A stretch of 64,000 nt of DNA from Megamerina dolium (lineage: Eukaryota; Arthropoda; Insecta; Diptera; Megamerinidae). The notes beneath the pieces were generated by a model, which made no database searches, had not been told where the DNA came from, and saw nothing but the letters and a program-made list of their open reading frames with translations. Shown piece by piece: positions 18,114 through 27,850 of the stretch. The stretch spans positions 25,081,937-25,145,936 of the forward strand of contig OY978530.1 in NCBI GenBank assembly GCA_963854835.1, read 5' to 3'. The position numbers and the translations under genes were made by a program. Each line of letters starts with the position of its first letter. Positions within the stretch are counted from its first letter, which is position 1.

Positions 18114-20981
18114 ATGGTGAAAATTGACCAACTAAAAGTGGACCAGCTTAAAAAGCTGTTGGTAGAGATGAATCTATCGTCATCAGGTGCAAAGGCGGAA
18201 CTGCTGGTGAGGCTGAGGCAAGCTATGGAGGCTAAGGGAATTAACGTAGAAGAACATGAGTTCTTCGAGGAAGCCGATATACAAGCAGTCGTACACTCTG
18301 AGGAAGAAAGCAAGATAGATTCGAGTGGTCAACTAATGGAACTCATGAAATCCATGATGCAACAACAGCAGCAGCAACTGCAAGGAATTAATGCGAAGTT
18401 ACAAGAAAATGCGTCTCGGATTGACTCCAAGTTTCAAGAACATTCGGTACGTCAAGAAAACGCTATGGGAGAGTTCCAGAAAACAATTGACTCCAAGTTT
18501 CAAGAACATTCGGTACGTCAAGAAAACGCTATGGGAGAGTTCCAGAAAACAATTGACTCCAAGTTTCAAGAACATTCGGCTCGCCAAGAACACGTCATCG
18601 AAAATCTACAAAAAGGAATTGAACTTAGATTTCAGGAAATTTCCGGAGCTATTAATGACAAAGTCACAGAGCTGAAAGAACACGTGGATGAGTTGGATGA
18701 TAAGCTGAAGGAACATGTCGACGACTGGGAAGATAAGTTCGAGAAATTACAGCACGAACTCAATCAACTAAAAATAAATGGACCAGCCACATCAGTAATT
18801 AGAGATTCAAGTACAATCAAACTAAAGCCACCAACATTTGACGGAAGCACGCCATTCAATATCTTCAAGCTTCAATTCGAGACAACCGCTTCGAAGAATC
18901 AATGGGATGATAGCGACAAGACTGCTGCTTTAATAGTCGCATTAAAAGGTAATGCTTCCGAGGTGTTACAGATGATTCCAGAGAAAGATCGTGGTAGCTA
19001 TCAGTCACTGATGGACACACTCCAGCGAAAATATGGAAATGAATACAAGAGTCAATTACATCGAGTGGAATTGAGATCGCGAGTGCAACGGAGTAATGAG
19101 AGCCTTCAGGAATTTGCTTCCGATATTGAGCGCTTATGTCATCTAGCGTTCTCCGGTAATTCGGAAGAGTTCGTCGAAAAAATAAAAATAGAGGCATTCA
19201 TAGATGGCATACGTGATGGAGAGACAAAGCGTGCCCTAGTCATGTCACCCAGGAATACTTATGCCGAAACAGTCAGTAGTGCCTTGACGTTTGAAGCCGC
19301 CAGTTTCATGTGTCGACCAATGCCACGGGTACGCCAATTAGAAACAGAAACAACAGATCTGGTTGAAGCAGTGCGTCAGGCAGTAAAATCAGTAGTTCAG
19401 CCTGAAGGAAGAACAACAGGTCGACGCGAAAACAAGTTTACTGGTAAGTGCTTTATTTGCGACAAACGAGGGCATATAGCTCGTGATTGCAATCAATCGA
19501 GTATGAAGCCTAAAGGAAGAACAAGGAATCAACACAAAAATAAATTTACCGGTAAGTGCTTCATATGCCATCGAAGAGGACACATGGCGCGTAATTGTCG
19601 GCTACGACGCAAGCAACAAAGATCGAATTCACCAGGACAACGAAAGGAAGATCGTGATGTCATTCATCGTGGTAAAGCTGTTACTCCATATCATCGTACT
19701 TGCACCGTAGATAGTAAACATTGTTCTCGGGTAGGAAGCCAGAATCACATTGTTAACCTACGACTTACGAATGTATTATCGGAAGAGTCATGGACAACCG
19801 AACGAGTTCAAGAAGATCAACGGAACGACCCAGATCTCGCAAAGATTATGGAACACAAGGAGCAGGGCATACGTCCAGATTGGCAAGAAATGGCTAATGA
19901 GAGTCCAATAGCAAAGGCATACTGGGCGCAGTGGCAAAGCCTGCACTTACGAGACGGATGTTTATTCCGAACATGGGAAAGTGAAGATGGAAAAATCACT
20001 AATGATCTTCTAGTGGTACCCAAGGCGAGAATAAATGAAGTGATAGCTGAGTATCACAATGCCTCCAGTGGAGGGCATTTGGGAATCACCAAAACCGTCG
20101 AGAAAATAAAGAAACGATTTTATTGGGTTGGATGCCATGACCATGTCGCTGATTGGATTCGGAAGTGTAAGCAATGTGCAATGGCCAAAGGTCCCACTAA
20201 GAAAAGTCGTGGTAAGATGCACCAATACACCGTGGGTGCTCCATTTGAGCGAATTGCTATGGACATAGCTGGGCCATTTCCAATAAGCAACGCAGGAAAC
20301 AAGTATGTTCTGGTGGTTATAGATTACTTCAGTAAATGGCCTGAAGTATACCCCATTCCAAATCAGGAAGCTAGTACAGTTGCGGATGTATTCGTCAACC
20401 AATGGGTTACTCGTTTTGGTGTACCGATGGAGTTACACTCAGACCAAGGTCGAAATTTCGAATCAGTTGTATTCCAAGAGATATGCCGTATGCTGGGTAT
20501 ATACAAAACTCGTACAACACCTTTGCATCCACAATCTGATGGCATGGTAGAACGATTTAACCGTACCTTGGAGGAATATTTGAGAAAAGTCGTAGATAAA
20601 TACCAAAGAGACTGGGATGTACATATACCAATGTTCCTCATGGCATATCGATGCGCACAACATGATACGACGGCTACTACACCGGCAATGGCAATTTTTG
20701 GAAACGAGTTAAGACTGCCAGCTGATTTAAAATTTGGAGTCGTAACACCAACGAGATCAACCGAAGGTAATTATACTAGCGAAAAGCGGGAACAGTTGGA
20801 TGAAGTACATCGATTCATCAGAGAGCGGTCGCAGATGATAAGCGATAAGATGAAGGCCAGGTATGACTTGAAAGCAAATTCAAAAGGGTTCTATGAAGGA
20901 GAGCTTGTAATGCTTCATAATCCACAACGAAAGAAAGGCCTGTCTCCTAAACTACAGACTCATTGCGAAGGACCATATTAG
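18114..20981 (+). CDS. Gag-integrase fusion protein of gypsy B
   Basis: 955 residues in one frame. Residues ~6-40 form a SAP-like motif. Residues 104-~160 carry a 22-residue coiled-coil repeat, two perfect 66-bp copies plus a partial third. The capsid-like region follows. Two CCHC knuckles lie at 446-459 and 482-495; copy A has one. From about residue 540 it is integrase: HHCC (HNASSGGHLG to CKQCAMAKG), then the D,D35E core D717 (MDIAGPFP), D777 (HSDQGRNF) and E813 (GMVERFNRTLEE). Protease, RT and RNase H, present in copy A between gag and integrase, are absent. The frame ends at TAG after THCEGPY, inside the GPY/F module. The same frame runs on for about 33 codons to TAA near 21092, so the stop is probably a nonsense mutation. 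Confidence 0.93.
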   Translation: MVKIDQLKVDQLKKLLVEMNLSSSGAKAELLVRLRQAMEAKGINVEEHEFFEEADIQAVVHSEEESKIDSSGQLMELMKSMMQQQQQQLQGINAKLQENASRIDSKFQEHSVRQENAMGEFQKTIDSKFQEHSVRQENAMGEFQKTIDSKFQEHSARQEHVIENLQKGIELRFQEISGAINDKVTELKEHVDELDDKLKEHVDDWEDKFEKLQHELNQLKINGPATSVIRDSSTIKLKPPTFDGSTPFNIFKLQFETTASKNQWDDSDKTAALIVALKGNASEVLQMIPEKDRGSYQSLMDTLQRKYGNEYKSQLHRVELRSRVQRSNESLQEFASDIERLCHLAFSGNSEEFVEKIKIEAFIDGIRDGETKRALVMSPRNTYAETVSSALTFEAASFMCRPMPRVRQLETETTDLVEAVRQAVKSVVQPEGRTTGRRENKFTGKCFICDKRGHIARDCNQSSMKPKGRTRNQHKNKFTGKCFICHRRGHMARNCRLRRKQQRSNSPGQRKEDRDVIHRGKAVTPYHRTCTVDSKHCSRVGSQNHIVNLRLTNVLSEESWTTERVQEDQRNDPDLAKIMEHKEQGIRPDWQEMANESPIAKAYWAQWQSLHLRDGCLFRTWESEDGKITNDLLVVPKARINEVIAEYHNASSGGHLGITKTVEKIKKRFYWVGCHDHVADWIRKCKQCAMAKGPTKKSRGKMHQYTVGAPFERIAMDIAGPFPISNAGNKYVLVVIDYFSKWPEVYPIPNQEASTVADVFVNQWVTRFGVPMELHSDQGRNFESVVFQEICRMLGIYKTRTTPLHPQSDGMVERFNRTLEEYLRKVVDKYQRDWDVHIPMFLMAYRCAQHDTTATTPAMAIFGNELRLPADLKFGVVTPTRSTEGNYTSEKREQLDEVHRFIRERSQMISDKMKARYDLKANSKGFYEGELVMLHNPQRKKGLSPKLQTHCEGPY

Positions 20982-21120
20982 ATTATAGCAAAGATAAATG
21001 ACGTAGTGTATCGCATTCAACGTGCCTGGAATAAAAGAGCAAAGTTTAAAGTAGTGCACTTGGAGCGACTTGCGCCATATCGAGGGGAAGTATAAAAACT
21101 TGTTCGGGACGAACAAGGTT

Positions 21121-21133
21121 AAGAGGAGGGCAG
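21121..21133 (+). other. Polypurine tract of gypsy B
   Basis: AAGAGGAGGGCAG directly before the 3' LTR. This is the expected position of the plus-strand priming site. Confidence 0.8.
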
Positions 21134-21571
21134 TGTAACGAGTATCGATAGTTGATTACTCATCACTATTGTGACTGACACTATTGGCAGCATCGAAACG
21201 AATGTCGACAAAAAGAAATAAGCGATAACCAGAACAAGCCAACGAGAAAGGAAGAGAAGAATCTCGATAAAGGAAGATTCTGGGGTGTTGCCAACAGAGT
21301 ATAAATAGAGCCAGTGTTGAGAATTGACAATCAATCTAATTCAGAACGTGATTGCGAAAACATTGATACAGAGGCAAAAGTTGCAAGTACATTTAAGTGT
21401 TATAGTAAATAGTTGATTGTAAACAGTATTGATTGTAAATAGAGATTATTAAATAAATTGTTGCTGTATATAGTTGTATAAAATAAGTGTTGCAGTTATC
21501 ATTAACAGAATCCAGTGATCGAACAAGGTAATTCAAATAGAATTAAACGTTCACAGAATAAAAACGTAACA
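21134..21571 (+). repeat. 3' LTR of gypsy B
   Basis: 438 bp and essentially identical to the 5' LTR. It is followed by ATAT (21572-21575). Confidence 0.95.
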
Positions 21572-21575
21572 ATAT

Positions 21576-21657
21576 ATATTGTATATAATATTCTCAACTT
21601 TACTTGATTAAACGCAACTAAACTGAATACACGTGTTTCTCGTTTGCGCATCTGACA
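21576..21657 (+). repeat. 3' LTR of copia A, part after gypsy B
   Basis: Continues from 17646 after the ATAT duplication of gypsy B and ends CGCATCTGACA at 21657. The whole 3' LTR is about 180 bp once the insertion is removed. Confidence 0.9.
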
Positions 21658-21908
21658 ACTTTTCATGTTGAAATCTGTAAACAATTGTTGAAAGTTTTTT
21701 GTTAGCGAACACACCTAATATTTTCTAAAATGGATGGAGAAAAATTCTCAATAGACAATTTTCAGCAGTGTTGCCATCTCAAATTGCCCTAATCTCTTTT
21801 ATTTTGAGAATTAACTCATCGAGTTTATGCGGATTAGCTGCAGTTAATGCCCGAGTTAATTCGAATTAACTCGGTAATCCGGAATTAGGCTGCCGTCTGT
21901 CTAGGCTA
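21658..21908 (+). mobile_element. Harbinger-like MITE copy 1, right part
   Basis: Starts with the copia target duplication ACTTT (21658-21662) and ends CTGTCTAGGCTA at 21908, followed by TTA (21909-21911), the partner of 12573-12575. Its end is the inverted repeat of the left terminus over about 37 bp. Confidence 0.88.
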
Positions 21909-21911
21909 TTA

Positions 21912-23989
21912 GGCCTTCTCGTTCGTTTAAATGCTCATGCGTTCGTAGCTGCTATAATCTATTCATGGTGCACTGAGGGTAATAACTGTGGGGAGTTTGT
22001 CATTCAAGCGTTTCACCCGGACTATTGTGCCCACCTACCACGATGTTATAATGAGTATAACTCACGGATATTGGCAATTGTGAGTATTAACGGACATAAG
22101 AATGTGATTACGTACACAATTTATTGGCCAGGAATACAAACTTCGCCCAACGGACCCTCACTAACAGAGCCCCCACTTTTGTGACCTGAGCTTCTAATGT
22201 TGTGAAAGTCTCGCCGGCAGATATACGTTGATGACCACGAGTACTTTTATGTTTATAGCACTGAGTTTATATCCAACAAGTTTATACTCACTGCACTTGA
22301 ATGCCAAATAACTTTTTTTTTTATACTCAACAACGACTGTTGTTAATTATTGTTAATTATTTAAATGTTCATATCACTTGCACATCTTTCTCTTATACAC
22401 AATTTCACTTGCATGTACACTTGTACACCACTTCACTTGTACGTATGTGTATCTCCACCAATTGCAATAATTCCACCACGTACTAAGAACTACGACTGGC
22501 GAACGATCATCCACACGGCACCTTTGAATTCCCTCAACAGACTGTCCTTTTTCAAGTTGAAAATTCTCCTTAAATCAACTAAGTGACGATACTTGCATAG
22601 CGGTAAGAATTTAACGGATCTGGCCAAAAACCGATGAACCGTCTATATTCCAAATCACCAAGATTAAAGGCCTTATAGGTTTGGCCTTGCATATAAAATA
22701 TGATTATATACAAATACAATGAACAGACCGATTATTAGGACATAGCCCAATACCCATTTCGTTGACAACACCTGTTTGTGTCGGTGCTTAGTCAATACAT
22801 AAATTCACGCCTATCACGTATGGCCAGTAACTCCGCCGAGGTGGTGAATACAAAATCATTAGAATATCCACCGTTCTCGATTTTGACATTTGTAGAAACA
22901 CTACATCTCCAATAGAATCTACTGATACGCCACACGCAACACAAGCATTTATATTAATTTTTATTCTTTATTTATATTACATATTTTTATATTCATTTTT
23001 TTATTTTTTATATTCTTTCATTTGGATATTTGTAGCATATGTATAAAATAATAAATAAATAAATAAATAGCATATGTGTATACCTTTTTATTTCAATACC
23101 TATATTACATTATAAAAAATTATAAAATATGTTGCTACGTATGTGTATTTAATTTTATTTGGGTGGGGATATAGGGGGATGTGGGTAAAAAAGGCGTAAC
23201 GTGACTATTTATCGTTTTGTTGTAGGGCACGCAGCACCACATGGCAACATTCCATCCGCAAGACTGGTAATGTGGAAAGTCTGTAGTGTCATATCGAAGT
23301 ACGTTAATGTGTGTAGAAGCTGACTGCGGTGAATGGACTTTATTGTCCATTCACTGTTTCATAATGGCGGGTTGAGAAACACGGCCCAATCCCCATTTAC
23401 TAGACTTGGGAGCCATGACGAATAAAGAATGTGGATGAGCAAAAATGCCGCCCAATTAAAATACGAAATTTATTTCATATTGTATTCATATTGTGAAAGG
23501 TCAGTGTAGTCATGTGAGTATGATTTTCGCCTATTGCCCTAGTTAGATGATGATTTTTTTCGTCATCAGAAAAGTGAACGCTACTTCGATATGAACTTTA
23601 AATTATTTCGCCAAGTTTCTAAGTTCTTGCTTATTCTATTTAAATTCTCAATTATTTTCGTTAAAATAATAAAAAACAAGCGAAAAATGAAGAATTGCAA
23701 CAGTGATTTCAATGCTTTGTGTTGTAGAGAAAAACACGAAAGGATTATTTTCGTACCTTATTTTTTATCGACTGCCGAAATTGTCAAAATTGTATTAAAC
23801 ATCGCTGCGACGATATGATCTTAGTTTTATTACACCATGATTGGACCTATACTTCTGATGAATTGTTTTGTGAGGACGAAGGTATGAATTTATAACATAA
23901 CTAACTTTTAATTTTTCGGCAGAGAAGAAAACAAGAAGATGAAATATTAGAGGGAACTCTGATTGTATATATACATATACATATATATA
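21912..23989. other. Noncoding DNA, nothing recognised
   Basis: No ORF with family resemblance. Two short phrases resemble each other (ATAGCCCAATACCCATTT near 22745 and ACGGCCCAATCCCCATTT near 23379), perhaps an old repeat. A 75-codon ORF at 23591-23818 has biased, basic composition and no recognised motif. Confidence 0.5.
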
Positions 23990-25000
23990 CGAGGGCGGTC
24001 AAAGAACTACCCGACCTAACAAAGGAAACAACAAATTTGGGAAAATTTGTCTTTATTTCTCAACATAATCTCCATTTAGCTCTATACACTTTTCCCAGCG
24101 ATATTCTATAGCTTCGATGCCCTGTATATAGTATGAATTATCTAGCTCATTAAAATAGCCATCTAACGCAGACTCCACCTCTTCATTGTTTGCAAATCTT
24201 CTACCATCAAGCCATTTTTTCAAATTTGAAAATAGAAAATAATCCGAAGGGGTAAAATTTGGCGAATAAGGTGAGTGCTGAAGCAATTCGAGCTTTAACT
24301 CTTTGATTTTGGCCATCGCACTGGCGGATGTGTGCATTGGCGCATTGTCTTGATGAACCAACACTTTCTTTTTCGCCAAATGCGGCCTTTTTTCTATAAT
24401 TTCATCACTTAAACGCTGCAAAAAATTAGCATAATACTCGCATAATACTCGCCAAAAAACAGACGCCATAACCTTGCCTGCAGATGGAATTGTCTTCGCC
24501 TTCTTTGGACACGATTCTCCCCTTTCAGTCCACTGTTTTGACTGCTCCTTTGTCTCAGGTGTGAATTGGTGAATTGGTATTTCATCCATGGTTACGTATC
24601 GACGCAAAAATTAGGCTTTATTACTGTGAAACATCTCCAAACACTCTATAGAAACATCTTCACGACGTCGTTGTTCTTCTCAAACGCGGCAACGATCTTG
24701 CACGCTGCTTTTTCTTCCCCAAATTTTCCGTAATAATACGATGTATAGCACTTTTTGAAATGCTATATTGTGGATTTTCTTAACCGTTTCTGGCGTGGCC
24801 AACTAAATTGGTTGACCACTACGGTGTTCGTTTTGGCAGCTCGTACGACCTCGTTTAAACTCTGCCACCCAATATTTTATGGTCGTAAACGAAGGAGCAG
24901 ACTTCCCAGAGTAGAATCTAGTTCGGCATTAATATTCTTGGACTGAGACCTTTCAAATGAAAGTATTGAATTGCATAACGGTGACCAATTATTTCCATAT
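23990..25000 (-). mobile_element. Mariner-type transposon, 5' end missing
   Basis: The right terminus starts at 23990 next to a TA (23988-23989), with CGAGGGCGGTCAAAGAACTA as terminal repeat. The transposase runs from about 24999 down to 24056. I did not find the opposite terminus, so it is probably truncated just upstream of the start codon. Confidence 0.85.
24056..24999 (-). pseudogene. Mariner transposase (DD34D type)
   Basis: The N-terminus reads MEIIGHRYAIQYFHLKGLSP, then after a frame change LDSTLGKSAPSFTTIKYWVA and EFKRGRTS, the mariner helix-turn-helix region. A deletion and stops follow near 24610-24720 (ECLEMFHSNKA then TAA). From 24607 the catalytic domain is open for 184 codons with all three aspartates: VTMDEIPIHQF, VHQDNAPMHTSA and YSPNFTPSDYFLF. 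The usual MDETW is MDEIP here. It is a cut-and-paste transposase for TA targets, inactive because of the broken N-terminal half. Confidence 0.88.
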
Positions 25001-25261
25001 TAAGGTCGATAACTTTCGATGGCTCCAAAAAAATACTAAACAGATGCTTGTAGCAGAGATGCCGGATGGCATCAAGACGCATCAAATTAATGTACTGCTC
25101 GGACCAACGATCGGCAGATCTCTTTAGAGAGGCCATCGCGAATGTTGGGGAGATCTGGCCTAAAGCATGATTTTGAATAAGCAATCCTTGGTTCCTCTCG
25201 CCAAAAAGAAAGGGGTGATAACCGATGGCTTCTCCCAAATCACCCTGAAAGTCTATGAAAA

Positions 25262-26375
25262 AGACGTAGTTTAATCTGCACCACTCTAAAGTAACTTCCG
25301 CTGCTCTTGTCCTACGCCTAAGCGATAAATTTTCTGGTCTTGATCTTGGAACGATCTAACATCATTCTAATTCAGGAACCGTGTGTCCTGCAGGACAAGG
25401 TGCACGGACTAAGCTCTTCAATACGCTCAAAACACAGGTAAGACTCGATCATGTATTTTAGTAAAGAAATGCTACTTAGCATTCCTACTATATGATTACA
25501 GCGACAAGGATACTGTGACCAATGTGTTAGATCATCAATTTCATATATATTGGCTTATGTCTGCGTACATGGCTCACGATCATACTGAGCCCCCACCTCA
25601 CCCTATAATAAGGAAGGCAGTTCGGGAGGCGGAGAAACGCGAGGCGAATCTGGTGATGGGAGCCAACGCCAACGCACACCATTATATCTGGGGCAGCTCA
25701 GACAACAACGATCGAGGTGAGTCATTCTTTTAATATGTTATTAGTTCTAAATTGACTCTCGCAAACAGGGGTACAGAACCGACCTTCATTACCTGTAATA
25801 GGGGGAAGGTTGTAGATATCACCCTTACAAACGACTCTTCGAACTCTCTAGTTAGGGGATGGAGCGTTGACAAAGAACACTCTTTCTCAGATCATAGGTA
25901 TATTATCTTCAGCCTTGATATAAGGACACAAAAGCAGATACCATTTTTAAATAGGAAACGCACAAATTGGGATAAGTATAGGGCCAATCTAAATAAATCC
26001 CTCACTCACATGGAGCCTTCAAGCTTGCAAAATGAGGAGCAAATTGAGGCAGCTGTTCAACAAATTGCAGGAGCTTGCAGGAAAGCTACTGTAGCTTCCT
26101 GTCCAATTAGAAGGACTCCAAAGAAGAAGAGACCTCCGTGGTGGTCGGTATAGATCATCACTATAAGGAAGGGTGTCGACAGCAATCCAACATAGACAAA
26201 ATCACTAATCAATGGCAACCCTATAAGGAGAGTCTATGAGTGTTTAAAAAGGCGATAAGGAAAGCAAAAAGATCATGAAAATTTCAGAGGCAAGCCGCCT
26301 ACGAAAAATTCTCGCAACGAATCCAGTTACATCCAGCTTCGTTATGAAGGGGGATGGTGATTGGGCACCAACTTC
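25262..26375 (+). mobile_element. R1-like LINE fragment, endonuclease part
   Basis: Plus-strand remnant of the APE-type endonuclease of a non-LTR element. HHSKVTSAALVL near 25275, VMGANANAHHYIWGSSDNNDRG at 25650-25720, then NRGTEPTFITCNRGKVVDITLTND and SDHRYIIFSLDI (25760-25920), the end of an R1/LOA-style endonuclease. It continues into the linker KRPPWWS (26140) and KISEASRLRKILATNP (26275), then departs from the family sequence at about 26370. Stops and frame changes are present. The last 410 bp are duplicated in reverse at 28640-29050. Confidence 0.75.
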
Positions 26376-27043
26376 TGTTGGCTATGGTGAGGTAATGTTG
26401 TGTGACAAGAAGGTTTCATGTTTCAAGACGAATTTCTGCTTGAAAAGCACTGCAAAAGTCGGGTAATCGGAACTTAAGCTTAACCCTTCCCTCCAATTTC
26501 TAGCCATTTGTGTACAAATATACCGATTGAACTCCAGTTGCGTTTACAATACCCCTATTCCATTCTTCCCTTGAGGGTATATGGGTTGAGAATCTATTGT
26601 CAAAGCATGGTATGGGAATCGTATAGTCGATGGCATTCGAAATTGTTGTGCACTCTCCAATGATCTTTGAATGCCCGTATCCTAGTTGTGCCCAGCGTTA
26701 AGCTATATTTAGCCTAATTGCTGATATAAGCGCTCTCTGCTTGCCAAATAAATCCACAGGGAGTAATACAATAGCGAGTAGAGTGCTTTTGACGGGGAAG
26801 TTCTTAGAGCACCTGTTGTCAACACCGCAGAGGTCCTTTGTTCCTTGTCTATTAGCCGTCTGTGCACCTCCTTAGTTAAGGATTTCCACCAGACTATCAC
26901 TCCGAAAAAAAAGAATTGGTCTGACGACCGCTGCGTATAGCCATGATACGATTGTAGGACTCATCCCCCATAATTTACCTATAGCTTTCTTACGGGAATA
27001 GAGTGCTGCTGTTGTATTTTCCCGATGCCACAACTGCCACGTC
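26376..27043 (-). mobile_element. R1-like LINE, C-terminal RT part
   Basis: On the minus strand, 27050 reads LVAYADDVAVV(A)SGKYN, the RT active-site block of an R1-type element. Decayed thumb and C-terminal sequence continues down to about 26480. It was originally contiguous with 27851-29050; a Jockey copy inserted at the active-site codons splits them. The exact 3' end is not visible. 26376-26480 is unassigned. Confidence 0.7.
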
Positions 27044-27850
27044 ATCTGCATAAGCTACTAAACTCCTGCAGACTCATATCGATTCTCTCGAAATCTGGCT
27101 AGCAAAATGGCGTATAAAAGTCAATGAATCAAAGAGCGTACATGTAACCTTCACGCTAAGGCCAGATACATGTCCCCCACTTAAAATTAATGGCCAATCA
27201 GTTCCACAATGTTCCTCAACAAAGTACTTGGGTATTCACCTCGACAGAAGGCTGACCTGGAAAAATCACATAGAGGCAAAGAAAACTCAGATCAAGCTTA
27301 AAATTAATCAGTTATGGTGGCTTATACACAAAAGATCAAAGTTGAATCTCGAATACAAAGTGCTATTATATAAAGCAATCCTGAAGCCAATCTGGACTTA
27401 TGGTATTCAGTTTTGGGGCACCGCATCTCCTTCAAATATCGAAAAATTGCAGCGAATACAATCCAAGTGTCTGCGAATTATTGTAAACGCGCCTTGGTAT
27501 ATGAAGAACGTTAACATCCATCGAGATTTAAATGTACCCACAATTTCTGAGGAAGTTGCAATGTCTTGCAGAAGCTACATTAAAAAATTACACAGTCATT
27601 CGAATCCCCTTGCTAGGCAATTGTTGCTGAGCACGGGGCATCGTCGATTAAAAAGAAAAGACACACTGAATATGCTGTGAAATTGCTATACCTCGCGACT
27701 CACCAAATTGTGATGGAACATAGGGAATATCACATAATTTTAGTTAGTTTGTAAGATTTGATTACTTATTGTTAGTTTCTAAGTAATTTAGAAAGATCCA
27801 ATAAAGAAAGCTTGTTAGAAAAAAAAAAAAAAAAACAAATCTGCATAAGC
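27044..27850 (+). mobile_element. Jockey LINE fragment B, 5'-truncated, with target duplication
   Basis: The body is 27056 to about 27838. It encodes the end of the RT (SLEIWLAKWRIKVNESKSVH, LGIHLDRRLTWKNH, QLWWLIHKRSKLNLEYKVLL, LRIIVNAPWYMKNVNIHRDL) up to KDTLNML and a stop at 27678-27680. A short 3' UTR with AATAAAG and an A tail follow. ATCTGCATAAGC occurs at 27044-27055 and again at 27839-27850, a 12-bp target duplication. This is the signature of target-primed reverse transcription with 5' truncation. The frame is open over the last 150 codons. It is the same family as 4374-5920. Confidence 0.92.

Larger units (their letters stand above)
17647..21571 (+). mobile_element. Gypsy-type element B, nonautonomous Gag-integrase derivative
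   Basis: A 3,925-bp element with two 438-bp LTRs (17647-18084 and 21134-21571) that differ at one position by my reading (G versus A near 17941/21428). The ATAT duplication lies at 17643-17646 and 21572-21575. Compared with copy A at the left edge it lacks protease, RT and RNase H. Gag is joined in frame to integrase in one 955-codon ORF. Primer site and polypurine tract are intact, so its RNA could be copied by RT supplied from a complete relative. The near-identical LTRs make it the youngest layer of the nest. Confidence 0.95.
12857..21657 (+). mobile_element. Copia-type LTR retrotransposon A, nested and inactive
   Basis: 5' LTR 12857-12964, copia-type primer site at 12967, a single gag-pol frame, a purine tract before 17549, and a 3' LTR from 17549 to 21657 interrupted by gypsy B. 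The target duplication is ACTTT (12852-12856 and 21658-21662), inside a MITE whose intact sequence is known from 13745. Lesions: MITE 2 inside the gag zinc knuckle, a stop at 15544, a frame change near 15780-15810, and an RNase H deletion near 17070. Without insertions the element would be about 4.3 kb, a little shorter than Drosophila copia (5.1 kb). Confidence 0.93.

Noticed and set aside
24918..25238. 106-codon minus-strand ORF as a separate gene
   Set aside because: Its last ~28 residues are the N-terminus of the mariner transposase; the upstream part has no recognised homology and probably is flanking DNA.
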